DNA of 64,000 nt, from positions 1 to 64,000 of the forward strand of contig CAZBWO010000012.1 of NCBI GenBank assembly GCA_964495885.1. The letters run 5' to 3'. Position 1 is the first letter of the stretch; each line of letters opens with the position of its first letter. Position numbers and translations under genes: made by a program. Below are positions 34,901-43,010 of the stretch, in pieces. This DNA comes from PALG01 sp964495885 (GTDB lineage Bacteria; Bacteroidota; Bacteroidia; Flavobacteriales; Flavobacteriaceae). The notes below the pieces were generated by a model. It worked only from the letters and a program-made list of their open reading frames with translations, had not been told where the DNA came from and ran no database searches.

Positions 34901-36168
34901 CGAGCGGTAAGGCTTTCCAAGTCTTTTCCGCTGGGTCTTTCATATAGTTCCAATCCAAAATATGAAGTAGCTGCGATGATATGGTCTAAAATATCAGACT
35001 GGATATGTTCATAGTTTTCCCAACGCTTATCCCTGCTGAAACAATAGATTTCTACGGGGATTCCATATTCGGTGGTGGGCAAATAACGCACCATGAGGAA
35101 TAAATCCTTATTGATCGCCGGACTTTCATGTAGGTAGGCGTCAATGTATTTTCGAAAGACTCCAAGGTTTGTTTGGTTCCGACCGTTGATCAAAAGAGAT
35201 TTGTCAATATTGTTTTTTGTATTGAATTTAATGATATCACTCTCCCGATGTTCCAAATAGGGTTTGATAAGCCCAATCTTTTTCAGATCCTCCACTTCTT
35301 CAGGAGAAAGAAACTTTACAGAATTTTGTTTGATCAATAAAGGACGTTTAATTCTTCGACCATCGGATAATTGCATCCCTCGCCAATTCTGAAAGGAATC
35401 TGAAATTAGACTATAGGTTGGAATGGTGGTAAACGTATTGTCCCAGTTTTGCACACGTACAGTAGCCAAATTGATTTCGGTAACGATTCCATCTGCTCCA
35501 AATTTGCTGAAGGTAATCCAATCGCCAATTCGCACAATATCGTTCACCGAAACTTGAATACTGGCCACAAAACCTAAAATGGTATCCCTAAAAATAAGAA
35601 GGATTACTGCGGAAGCTGCTCCCAAAGTGGCAACACTCACAATAGAATAACCTGTTAGTACATTCACCGAGAAGAAAATGGCCGCACCCCATGCAAAAAT
35701 CATTAATACCTGTTGGTAGCTATCCAACGGTTTGTCACTAAGCCGCTCATTGGTTTGTTGAAGGTAATGTTTGGTACTTCTTAGAATACTTCGCAATATG
35801 AAAAGCGAAAGCACTACCAAATAAACAATAGCCAGTGTTGCAAAAAAACGGGAAGTTTTGGGATATTCGTTAAAAATGATGGGGATGATATACCATAGGA
35901 AAGCCCATGGGACCAGATGTGCAACAAATCTGGGGAAGTTACTTTGTACCAGGAAATCGTCAAACGTATTTTTAGTTTTATTGCTGAATACTTTAAAAAT
36001 CTGAACAATGATGTTTCTAGTAATAATATCCAATAAAACAACAATAAGCAATCCAACCAATGCGACGACTGCTGTATTCAGCAATGTTGCCCAAAAAGGT
36101 TCCATCCCTTGTTCTATAAGGTAATTCTGAATCCATTCGGTATATTGGATGATTTGCTCTTTTTTCAT
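34897..36168 (-). CDS. Mechanosensitive ion channel (MscS family, YbdG-like)
   Basis: This 423-residue protein has about four to five N-terminal transmembrane helices, then the MscS pore helix and beta domain: VATLGAASAVILLIF (about 190-205), QVSVNDIVRIGDWITF and TVRVQNWDNTFTTIPTYSLISDSFQNW. The helix count and long C-terminal domain place it near YbdG/medium-length MscS channels, which release solutes on osmotic downshift. The DUF3817 gene overlaps its start by 4 bp (ATGA), suggesting coupled translation. Confidence 0.88.
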   Translation of the reverse strand: MKKEQIIQYTEWIQNYLIEQGMEPFWATLLNTAVVALVGLLIVVLLDIITRNIIVQIFKVFSNKTKNTFDDFLVQSNFPRFVAHLVPWAFLWYIIPIIFNEYPKTSRFFATLAIVYLVVLSLFILRSILRSTKHYLQQTNERLSDKPLDSYQQVLMIFAWGAAIFFSVNVLTGYSIVSVATLGAASAVILLIFRDTILGFVASIQVSVNDIVRIGDWITFSKFGADGIVTEINLATVRVQNWDNTFTTIPTYSLISDSFQNWRGMQLSDGRRIKRPLLIKQNSVKFLSPEEVEDLKKIGLIKPYLEHRESDIIKFNTKNNIDKSLLINGRNQTNLGVFRKYIDAYLHESPAINKDLFLMVRYLPTTEYGIPVEIYCFSRDKRWENYEHIQSDILDHIIAATSYFGLELYERPSGKDLESLTAR

Positions 36169-36446
36169 CTTAGGTATTTTCGCTCAACGTAAAATGGACC
36201 AAACGGCAATACCGCACAAAGCAAAACAATTGCTAAAATGCTGGAAGTCCATTGTTGTTTCTCTTTCATAAAAATGGCAGCAGCAATGTAAGCCATAAAT
36301 AAAATTCCATGGGCCATGCCAACTACTTGTACCATAGCAGGCCAATTCCAAATGTATTTAAGAGGCATTGCGATTCCTAATAAAATTAGGAACGAGATAG
36401 CCTCTAGTGTACTTATCCATTTAAATTGCTTTACAGACAACTCCAT
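36165..36446 (-). CDS. DUF3817 family membrane protein
   Basis: This 93-residue membrane protein starts MELSVKQFKWISTLEAIS at the ATG at 36446; an upstream ATG adds 16 residues. Three hydrophobic segments contain the DUF3817 features EAISFLILLGIAMPLKYIW and VGMAHGILFMAYI. Function is unknown. Its stop overlaps the MscS start by 4 bp. Confidence 0.82.
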   Translation of the reverse strand: MELSVKQFKWISTLEAISFLILLGIAMPLKYIWNWPAMVQVVGMAHGILFMAYIAAAIFMKEKQQWTSSILAIVLLCAVLPFGPFYVERKYLR

Positions 36447-36507
36447 TTTCTGAAAATTTTTGCAAAGATACCAATTGCCATTTGCTATTTCCACTTTTAA
36501 GAAACTT

Positions 36508-37113
36508 TTATGGACAGGGTAGGGGTTCGTTCAAAATGGGGTACTGATAATTCTTTAGAAAGCTGAAGTGCCACCATTCGGTGCGAATAGGTTGAAAGCC
36601 AAATTTTTTCATTCCGTCCAGTAAAACTTTTCGGTTTTGAAGGATGGTATCAGAAAGTTTTAAATAGTCAATATGCGCCTCCCTTCCGAAGAAATCATAG
36701 TCGGTACCCATATCCAATTCACATTCTTCCAAAGTAACCAAAGTAAGATCTACAGCGGCACCTCTATTATGAATAGAGCCTTTTCCGTAGGGATTGGCTA
36801 CATAAGCAGCATTAGGGACTTTTTCCCACATTTTCTTTTGAATATCCAACGGCCGGTAGCAATCAAAAACCTTTATTTTATAACCCATTTTTAAAAAATG
36901 CAGATTGGCTTTATGCAATGCTTCAGCAACATCAGTTTGCAATAAACATTTTCCGCAATCATATAATTCCACTCCCACAAAATTATTGGTTGTGGCATAT
37001 CTAATTTCATAAGAAAAATCTGGACTTAAGGAAGCAATATTGATAAGCTTTGATTGAGCAGTTCCAACCATAAAAAAAATAAAATAGAGTATTCCGAATA
37101 TTGGAAGTCGCAT
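36508..37113 (-). CDS. D-alanyl-D-alanine dipeptidase (M15D, VanX/DdpX-like)
   Basis: This 201-residue exported zinc peptidase has an N-terminal signal (ending GTAQ), SIHNRGAAVDLTL with zinc ligands H115 and D122, and EWWHF with catalytic E179 and ligand H182. These are the complete M15D motifs. It cleaves D-Ala-D-Ala, most likely for cell-wall dipeptide recycling. No vanH/vanA or regulator genes are nearby, so vancomycin resistance is not indicated. Confidence 0.9.
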   Translation of the reverse strand: MRLPIFGILYFIFFMVGTAQSKLINIASLSPDFSYEIRYATTNNFVGVELYDCGKCLLQTDVAEALHKANLHFLKMGYKIKVFDCYRPLDIQKKMWEKVPNAAYVANPYGKGSIHNRGAAVDLTLVTLEECELDMGTDYDFFGREAHIDYLKLSDTILQNRKVLLDGMKKFGFQPIRTEWWHFSFLKNYQYPILNEPLPCP

Positions 37114-37158
37114 ATTTTTTTTCTAATTTGACTAAACTTACAAAAATTACCCATCTCT

Positions 37159-37884
37159 ATGAACAACATTGAAGGAAAAGTAGCTCTGATTACAGGGGGA
37201 ACAAAAGGAATAGGCTTCGGAATAGCAGCCGAATTATTAATGAAAGGTGTTAATGTGGCTATTACTGGCCGAAGCCAGGAGACTATTCGAGAAGCTATTC
37301 AGGAATTGAAAAAGAAATCCAATCATAACGCCTATGCCATTGGTGTGGAAGCAGATGTTCGAAATTTTGAAAGTCAGAAAGAAGCGGTTACTCAAATATT
37401 GGAGGAATTTGGGAAGATAGATTTTGTCATTGCCAATGCAGGGCTGGGGCATTTCGCTCCTGTACAGGATCTTACCATTTCTCAATGGAATGAAACAATA
37501 GACACCAATCTTACGGGAGTATTCTTTACCTTAAAGTCAACGGTGAAGGAACTTATAAATTCGAAAGGATATTTTATTACCATTTCAAGTTTGGCAGGGA
37601 CCAATTTTTTTGCCAACGGAAGTGCTTACAACGCAAGTAAATTTGGACTAACCGGATTTACGCAAGCCGCGATGTTGGATCTTAGAGGATATGGAGTTAA
37701 GGTTAGCACCATTATGCCAGGTTCTGTGGCTACATATTTTAATGGGCATACACCAACAGAGCAGGATGATTGGAAAATTCAGCAGGAAGATATTGGAAAG
37801 ATTGTCGTAGACTTATTGGAGATGCACCCTCGTGCCTTGCCTAGTAAAGTTGAAGTAAGACCTGCCATTCCAAAAAGTAAATAA
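37159..37884 (+). CDS. Short-chain dehydrogenase/reductase
   Basis: This 241-residue classical SDR has the NAD(P)-binding TGGTKGIG (12-19), NAG (93-95), the catalytic serine in TISSLAG (143-144) and the YNASK catalytic pair Y157 and K161. An arginine at GR (37-38) after the second strand suggests NADP preference. The substrate is unknown; FabG-like ketone reduction is one possibility. An imperfect promoter (TTG at 37101, CTAATTTG at 37123) precedes the start. Confidence 0.88.
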   Translation: MNNIEGKVALITGGTKGIGFGIAAELLMKGVNVAITGRSQETIREAIQELKKKSNHNAYAIGVEADVRNFESQKEAVTQILEEFGKIDFVIANAGLGHFAPVQDLTISQWNETIDTNLTGVFFTLKSTVKELINSKGYFITISSLAGTNFFANGSAYNASKFGLTGFTQAAMLDLRGYGVKVSTIMPGSVATYFNGHTPTEQDDWKIQQEDIGKIVVDLLEMHPRALPSKVEVRPAIPKSK

Positions 37885-37890
37885 CAAAAA

Positions 37891-37917
37891 AAACAGCCTC
37901 CAAAATGGAGGCTGTTT
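37891..37917. terminator. Terminator between SDR and OmpA genes
   Basis: AAACAGCCTCC / GGAGGCTGTTT (37891-37901 with 37907-37917) have a 5-nt loop. The minus strand has a longer T run (plus-strand A run from 37886), so it mainly serves the OmpA gene, but it can act on both. Confidence 0.85.
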
Positions 37918-37938
37918 CATTAAGCAGGCAAGTATGGA

Positions 37939-38793
37939 TTAGTTTGCACTGAGTAATGCCAAGAATTTATCTAGGTTTGGTAAAATGACAATTCGGGTTC
38001 TACGGTTCGTAGAGCGTCCTTCTTTGGTTTCATTTTCGGCAATCGGTTGATAACTACTTCTTCCAGCGGCAATAAGCTTTGCAGGATCAACATCATAGTC
38101 TTCCTGTAGTTTTCTAATAACAGCTGTAGAACGTTCCACACTTAAATCCCAATTATCTTTAATGTAGGATCCTGGTTTTACAGTTTGAGCATCCGTGTGT
38201 CCTTCGATTAACACTTCCATAGCTGGTTCACTATTGATAACATCTGCCAAACGTTGTAGTAGGTTATTGGCTTTAGGGTTTACCCTATAGCTTCCAGAAG
38301 TAAATAACAACTTGTCTGAAACGGTAATCATTACTACTGTTTCATCAATATCAATATTGATATCGTCCTCTTCGCCTTCTCCAACCAAAGACTCATCTAG
38401 GTTTTTCTTAAGATTATACGAAATGATAAGATTCATAGAGTCCTCCAGTGTTCTTGCCTGTGCCAATTCTTCTTGGTTTACGTTGGCCAAAGCTACTTTC
38501 ATTTGTTGCTTGTCTTTTTTGGAGAGTACTACATTTCCATAATTTCGGAGACTGTTGTTTTCCAAATCTGTGTTGGCATCACTCAAGGATTTGATTTTAG
38601 CGTTGTAATTGGCAACCCGCTCTTCAATTTTGGCCAATTTGCTTTCCATTTCTTCATTTTCAACTTTGGCTTTCACCAATTCAGATCGTGTTTCGTTGTA
38701 TTGGCTTTCCAATTCAACATACTTTTTTTTGGATACACAGGAAACCAATGTGATGCTTCCTGCCAAAATGGTTAGTGTCATTAAAGTTTTCAT
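37939..38793 (-). CDS. OmpA-family outer-membrane lipoprotein with coiled coil
   Basis: This 284-residue lipoprotein begins MKTLMTLTILAGSITLVSC at the ATG at 38793, the C being the lipidated residue; the upstream in-frame ATG would disrupt the signal. A coiled coil (about 20-75) leads to a C-terminal OmpA domain with EGHTDAQT, DLSVERSTAVI and NRRTRIVI, which binds peptidoglycan. The layout resembles the Pal/OmpA group that links the outer membrane to the cell wall. Confidence 0.87.
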   Translation of the reverse strand: MKTLMTLTILAGSITLVSCVSKKKYVELESQYNETRSELVKAKVENEEMESKLAKIEERVANYNAKIKSLSDANTDLENNSLRNYGNVVLSKKDKQQMKVALANVNQEELAQARTLEDSMNLIISYNLKKNLDESLVGEGEEDDINIDIDETVVMITVSDKLLFTSGSYRVNPKANNLLQRLADVINSEPAMEVLIEGHTDAQTVKPGSYIKDNWDLSVERSTAVIRKLQEDYDVDPAKLIAAGRSSYQPIAENETKEGRSTNRRTRIVILPNLDKFLALLSAN

Positions 38794-38975
38794 AGTACTA
38801 AGTTTTTTGGTTTGTGCTAATATAATGGCAGTATGCACTAAATTATTCCTTAAGGAATGCTATACTTTTGTTAATAGTTTATTTAAAAATGCTTTTCTTG
38901 TTAATGTTTTGCGAAATAGCATGAATACAATATGGCTTGGGTATTTTTTTGTTATTTTTAAATAAAATAAAGTAG

Positions 38976-39149
38976 ATGATACAAATACCAACAGACGTGC
39001 CTAATCCAGATAATAACACCCCTATAGATTTAACCAATATCGTTGACATTCTTTTATATATTGTAGCGCCTATTGTATTGATTGTCTTTTATATATTGCT
39101 TCGGAAACAATCTAGAAAAAAACAGAATGATCAATCTGAAGATAATTAA
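38976..39149 (+). CDS. 57-residue small membrane protein
   Basis: This short frame encodes MIQIPTDVPNPDNN, then a segment starting IDLTNIVDILLYIVAPIVL and a single transmembrane helix with a basic tail (LLRKQSRKKQN). Similar small proteins exist in flavobacteria, sometimes mislabelled as adenylosuccinate synthetase. The frame is intact and ends 33 nt before the next CDS. The -7-like box of that next gene (39147-39154) overlaps its stop codon. Function is unknown. Confidence 0.7.
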   Translation: MIQIPTDVPNPDNNTPIDLTNIVDILLYIVAPIVLIVFYILLRKQSRKKQNDQSEDN

Positions 39150-39182
39150 TTTTGGCGCAATAATTGTTGAGTGAACATTGCT

Positions 39183-39836
39183 ATGAAATATATACTATTA
39201 TTTATTTTCGGAATTATTCCATTGATAGCCACTTCGCAGATTGACACCAATTCTAATACTGTTGAATTTGAAATCAATGATGTCAATACGCCTTCCGAAA
39301 ATGGATTGGAAATGCCTCCCAGAAAAATACCTAGTCTAACACCACCCCAAGACGATGACAAGCCCAAGGTCAATATCAATTTAGGAGAAGAAGAGGAGCA
39401 ACCTATTTCCATTACAACCAATGACGGACTATTGGAAAATAAATACGATAAAGCTCCCAAAGCATTTCAAAAAGACAACAAACCCATCCCAAAATATGCA
39501 AAAGACCAATTTTTGGGCGATGTCAAAACAAATGCAAACTTTGTAAATGTGCGATACCGTGATCACGAAGCTGTTGATGGCGATTTGATTAGGGTTTTCG
39601 TAAATGGAGATATTGTACAATCCAGTGTTTCCTTGGGCGGTTCATTCGCAGGTTTTACACTTACATTGGAACCAGGCGAAAACAGGATTGAATTCCAAGC
39701 ACTTAATCAAGGTTCTTCTGGTCCCAATACGGCTGAACTTCATGTATATGATGATAACGGATTCATTATTTCAGCAAAAGAATGGAACCTACTCACTGGC
39801 AGGAAAGCTACCATTGTTGTTTTCAAAGAAGAATAA
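39183..39836 (+). CDS. Secreted hypothetical protein
   Basis: This 217-residue protein has a signal peptide at the ATG at 39183 (MKYILLFIFGIIPLIATSQ). It then has a Pro/Asp/Glu-rich disordered region (about 20-85) and a C-terminal beta domain (about 95-215, DGDLIRVFVNGDIVQ, GGSFAGFTLTLEPGENRIEF). A TAATTTTG box (39147-39154) lies about 28 nt upstream. No known enzymatic motif was found. It abuts the ExbD gene (stop codons TAA and TTA adjacent). Confidence 0.72.
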   Translation: MKYILLFIFGIIPLIATSQIDTNSNTVEFEINDVNTPSENGLEMPPRKIPSLTPPQDDDKPKVNINLGEEEEQPISITTNDGLLENKYDKAPKAFQKDNKPIPKYAKDQFLGDVKTNANFVNVRYRDHEAVDGDLIRVFVNGDIVQSSVSLGGSFAGFTLTLEPGENRIEFQALNQGSSGPNTAELHVYDDNGFIISAKEWNLLTGRKATIVVFKEE

Positions 39837-40391
39837 TTAAGGTGCTTGCCATTCTGAAAGAAGAAGCGGATAATTTTTAATAACGGTATTCATTTCATCT
39901 TTGGATAAGTTTTCCAACTTTTTACCAAATACTTCCAAAGCCATTTCTTGCCGTAAGGTTAAATAAGCATTTGAAATGGCATTTTGTATTTTAATGTAAT
40001 CTTGGTATTCACTATTAGGATGTGCATTTAAATAAAGCACTGCTTTTTTAGGGCTTTCTGAAAGGCTATCTACTTTTTTACCCTTGCAATAAGTACACTG
40101 GCCGTTTCCGTTGTTGTCCACAAAATTTATAATTCGGGTTGTTGCTTCTGAAAAAACTGCTTTTTCTTCATTGATTAATAATGCACCTTCAGCATTTAGC
40201 TGAAGTGTCAATATATTTCTTCTTTTGGTAATAGTGGCGCACTCTTTTGTTGGGCATTTCTGCGGAAGTGTTCTTGGAATTCCTTTGTCCTTTGAAAAAG
40301 TAGTACTGACTAAGAAAAAAATTAAAAGTAAAAAGGCAATATCTGCGGTGCTACCTGCTTGAATTTCGGGGATGGGTTTTCTGTTTTTCAT
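39837..40391 (-). CDS. ExbD-family biopolymer transport protein (orphan)
   Basis: This 184-residue protein matches ExbD: an N-terminal transmembrane helix (about 15-33, TADIAFLLLIFFLVSTTF) with the key Asp in TADIAF, then a periplasmic domain. It is longer than typical ExbD (about 140) because of a Cys-bearing insert (NNGNGQCTYCKGKK) and a cysteine pair (KCPTKEC) after the helix. No exbB, tonB or second exbD lies nearby. It probably energises a TonB-type or gliding-like motor together with proteins encoded elsewhere. Confidence 0.83.
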   Translation of the reverse strand: MKNRKPIPEIQAGSTADIAFLLLIFFLVSTTFSKDKGIPRTLPQKCPTKECATITKRRNILTLQLNAEGALLINEEKAVFSEATTRIINFVDNNGNGQCTYCKGKKVDSLSESPKKAVLYLNAHPNSEYQDYIKIQNAISNAYLTLRQEMALEVFGKKLENLSKDEMNTVIKNYPLLLSEWQAP

Positions 40392-40432
40392 GTGACGATG
40401 GTTTTAAATCTTTCAAATTCAAGGACAAAAAA

Positions 40433-40460
40433 AATGCCATGCATTTGTTAGCATGGCATT
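40433..40460 (-). terminator. Terminator of the 40492-41112 gene
   Basis: AATGCCATGC / GCATGGCATT (40433-40442 with 40451-40460) pair over an 8-nt loop; on the minus strand a run of T follows (plus-strand A run 40427-40434). Confidence 0.85.
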
Positions 40461-40491
40461 CTAAGCTCTTCATTTATAAACCATCGGAAGA

Positions 40492-41112
40492 TTATTGTTC
40501 TTCCATCTTCTCCATTAAATCATCATAACTTTCAATATTTAAATACATCTTTCCACCCAGCATAACAATTGGAGTATCTAATTTACCAAGTCTTTCAGCA
40601 CCTCCCACCAATGCACCTGAAATTTGTCTTTGTACATTCTCGTCTTCCGAAACTATAACGGTACGAAACTTATATGGACTTTCTTTTAAAGGAGCAATTA
40701 GGCTATCGCATTTAGCAGTACAACTATCTGGGATGAATAAAGTGATGGGTTTTTTGGGATCTACCTTTATCAATTTGAAAGGGGCTCTTACAACCCTTCT
40801 GGAAAGACTATCACTAACATTAAGCTTGTAGCTGTAGAGTGCTTGTTTTCCACGATCTACTATTAAGGTAGCGATGTTTACTTTGGAAGTAGCAGGAACA
40901 CGATAGGTTCTGGTTACTCCACCTCTTTGCCTAAATTGGGTTCCTTCAATTTCAATAGAAACATCAAGATCTACTAAATTCTTATTTACGGCATACAATA
41001 ATAACCGATTTGCATTCTTCTCTTCTTCAATTTCAACAGGGATTAAATCTTGACCAAAGATTGTTGTCAGGGAAAAGCATAAAAACAGGGAAAGGAGTAA
41101 CTTTTTTGTCAT
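40492..41112 (-). CDS. Exported protein with a possible glutaredoxin-like C-terminus
   Basis: This 206-residue protein has a signal peptide ending near IFGQ. Residues about 20-120 form a beta-rich domain of no recognised family. The C-terminal part (about 125-205) reads TLFIPDSCTAKCDSLIAPL ... TPIVMLGGKMYLNIESYDDL, a C-x3-C followed by a cis-Pro-like TPIVML strand. That layout resembles a thioredoxin-fold glutaredoxin domain, with C-x3-C instead of C-x2-C. Redox function is inference. It is monocistronic with its own terminator. Confidence 0.62.
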   Translation of the reverse strand: MTKKLLLSLFLCFSLTTIFGQDLIPVEIEEEKNANRLLLYAVNKNLVDLDVSIEIEGTQFRQRGGVTRTYRVPATSKVNIATLIVDRGKQALYSYKLNVSDSLSRRVVRAPFKLIKVDPKKPITLFIPDSCTAKCDSLIAPLKESPYKFRTVIVSEDENVQRQISGALVGGAERLGKLDTPIVMLGGKMYLNIESYDDLMEKMEEQ

Positions 41113-41202
41113 AAAACTTCTTTTTTAGCGAATATACTAATAATTGGAGAATTGCCATAAATAGCTCTATTTTTATAAAAATAGGTAAAGCCTTGGAAAT
41201 CT

Positions 41203-41236
41203 TTGAAGGTCCTCTTGAAAATTAAAAGTAACTTTA
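41203..41236 (+). promoter_or_regulatory. Putative promoter of the T9SS BNR-like protein
   Basis: TTG (41203-41205), 23 nt, TAACTTTA (41229-41236). One mismatch to the TAnnTTTG consensus; the start codon lies 22 nt downstream. Confidence 0.4.
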
Positions 41237-41257
41237 ATGAATCCTAAATAAATTTCT

Positions 41258-42910
41258 ATGAAAATTTTTAAGTCGTGTTATTTGTTGTTTGTTGCGTTGG
41301 TATGCTTCATTAGTAGCTTTGCCCAAGATATTCGAGGATTGCATCGGGAAGAACTAGATGATGAATTCGTAATTGTAGATAAAACCAGTATGCAAAGAAG
41401 CACCCCTTATCAAACAGAAGGTGATTTTTACTTCACTAGGCAGGTTAATGTAGACGGAAACGGGCAAAACATTATTGGTGATGCCGCTAACGAACCTTCT
41501 ATAGCAGTAGACCCTACCAATCCTTTTAGAATGGTTATTGGCTGGCGGCAGTTTGATACCGTAAATAGTAATTTCAGACAAGCGGGATATGGATATTCTC
41601 TAGATGGAGGACTTACATGGACTTTTCCTGGAGTTTTGGATCCTGGAAATTTTAGATCAGACCCTGTGTTGGATTTTGATTCAGAAGGAAATTTTTATTA
41701 CAACAGTCTCCAAAGTAGTTTTGCATGTGATGTGTTTAGAATTACAGATGGGGGAACGGTATGGTCAAGTCCTGTTTCGGCTCAGGGAGGTGATAAGCAA
41801 TGGATGGAGATTGACAGAAGCGGTGGAATAGGGGAAGGTCACAATTATTCCTATTGGAATGAAAACTTTACCACTTGTGCGCCAGGCGCTTTTACCCGTT
41901 CAACAGATGGAGGTTTATCTTTTGAAGATTGTGAATCAATAACTGGGAGTCCGTTTTGGGGAACACTAGCGGTAGATGGAAATGGCGATTTATATATTAC
42001 CGGTAGGAGTGGAACTGAAATCATAGTGGTTAAGTCTACTAATGCGAAAGATGGATCGCAAACAGTAGTATGGGATTTTTCAACGGTGGTAGATTTAAAT
42101 GGTACTTTGGGGATATTCCCCCTTGTTAACCCTGAAGGATTATTAGGTCAGGCTTGGGTTGATGTTGATGTTTCGGGAGGGCCTGGAGATGGAAATGTGT
42201 ACGTTTTAGCTACGGTGGTGAATAATGACGACCAAGGCGATGTAATGTTTGCCAAAAGTACAGATGGGGGAACAACTTTTGAAGCACCACAGCGTATCAA
42301 TACAGATCCTGAAGGCAATTTTAATTGGTTCGGGACAATGAGTGTAGCCCCTAATGGGCGAATTGATGTTATTTGGTTGGATACAAGTGAAGACCCAAAT
42401 AATATCCTTTCCAAATTGTATTATACGTTTTCAAATGACCAAGGGACAACATGGGTGACGCCAACTGCTATTTCAGAAGCTTTTGACTCTACTGTTGGGT
42501 GGCCACAACAAAATAAGATGGGAGATTATTTTGATATGGTAAGTGATAATGAGGCCGCCCATATTGCTTGGGCTAATACTTTAAATGGCGGGCAGGATGT
42601 ATTCTATACAAAGGTAATTCCGTCATTGTTATCAGTTAATTCATTCTCCCTTGAAAGTATGGAAATGAGTTTATTTCCAAACCCAGCAAAGGAAAAGGTT
42701 ACCATAACATTAGCTTCTGCTATTGAAGATGCAACAATTGAGGTGTTTGATATTCTCGGAAGAAAAGTGCAAATAATTTATGAAGGAAGCATTGAAAAAA
42801 ATCAGGAGTTCGTGTGGGATATTTCGAAGGAACAGTTAAGCGGACTCTACTTTGTTGTGTTACAGTCTGCTAACGCTACTGAAATAACAAAATTAATAAC
42901 ACAAAATTAA
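41258..42910 (+). CDS. Secreted BNR-repeat protein with T9SS type A sorting domain
   Basis: This 550-residue protein has a signal peptide (ending FAQD). A propeller domain with Asp-box repeats (SLDGGLTWTF, RSTDGGLSFE, STDGGTTFE, TFSNDQGTTWV) follows, then a C-terminal T9SS domain (LFPNPAKEKVTI ... FDILGRKVQ ... LSGLYFVVLQ). It is probably a surface-bound or released sialidase-like binding protein; catalytic residues were not verified. It precedes the S8 protease gene on the same strand. Confidence 0.83.
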   Translation: MKIFKSCYLLFVALVCFISSFAQDIRGLHREELDDEFVIVDKTSMQRSTPYQTEGDFYFTRQVNVDGNGQNIIGDAANEPSIAVDPTNPFRMVIGWRQFDTVNSNFRQAGYGYSLDGGLTWTFPGVLDPGNFRSDPVLDFDSEGNFYYNSLQSSFACDVFRITDGGTVWSSPVSAQGGDKQWMEIDRSGGIGEGHNYSYWNENFTTCAPGAFTRSTDGGLSFEDCESITGSPFWGTLAVDGNGDLYITGRSGTEIIVVKSTNAKDGSQTVVWDFSTVVDLNGTLGIFPLVNPEGLLGQAWVDVDVSGGPGDGNVYVLATVVNNDDQGDVMFAKSTDGGTTFEAPQRINTDPEGNFNWFGTMSVAPNGRIDVIWLDTSEDPNNILSKLYYTFSNDQGTTWVTPTAISEAFDSTVGWPQQNKMGDYFDMVSDNEAAHIAWANTLNGGQDVFYTKVIPSLLSVNSFSLESMEMSLFPNPAKEKVTITLASAIEDATIEVFDILGRKVQIIYEGSIEKNQEFVWDISKEQLSGLYFVVLQSANATEITKLITQN

Positions 42911-42941
42911 CAAAATATTTAGTTTTTTTTAAGATAAAATG

Positions 42942-42971
42942 TTGTGAAGTATCGATAAAGTGCTATTTTTG
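42942..42971 (+). promoter_or_regulatory. Promoter of the large subtilase gene
   Basis: TTG (42942-42944), 19-nt spacer, TATTTTTG (42964-42971) fits the Bacteroidota consensus. It falls inside the upstream extension of the open frame, which is further reason to start the gene at 43011. Confidence 0.65.
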
Positions 42972-43010
42972 AAAAAAATTGAATCGCTTTTCTATAAATA
43001 TTTTAACAAT

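Noticed and set aside
36508..37113. Vancomycin resistance gene cluster
   Set aside because: Only the VanX-like dipeptidase is present; no vanH, vanA or regulators are nearby.
42960..43010. Upstream extension of the subtilase frame
   Set aside because: It overlaps a promoter match and would bury the signal peptide; the ATG at 43011 fits better.
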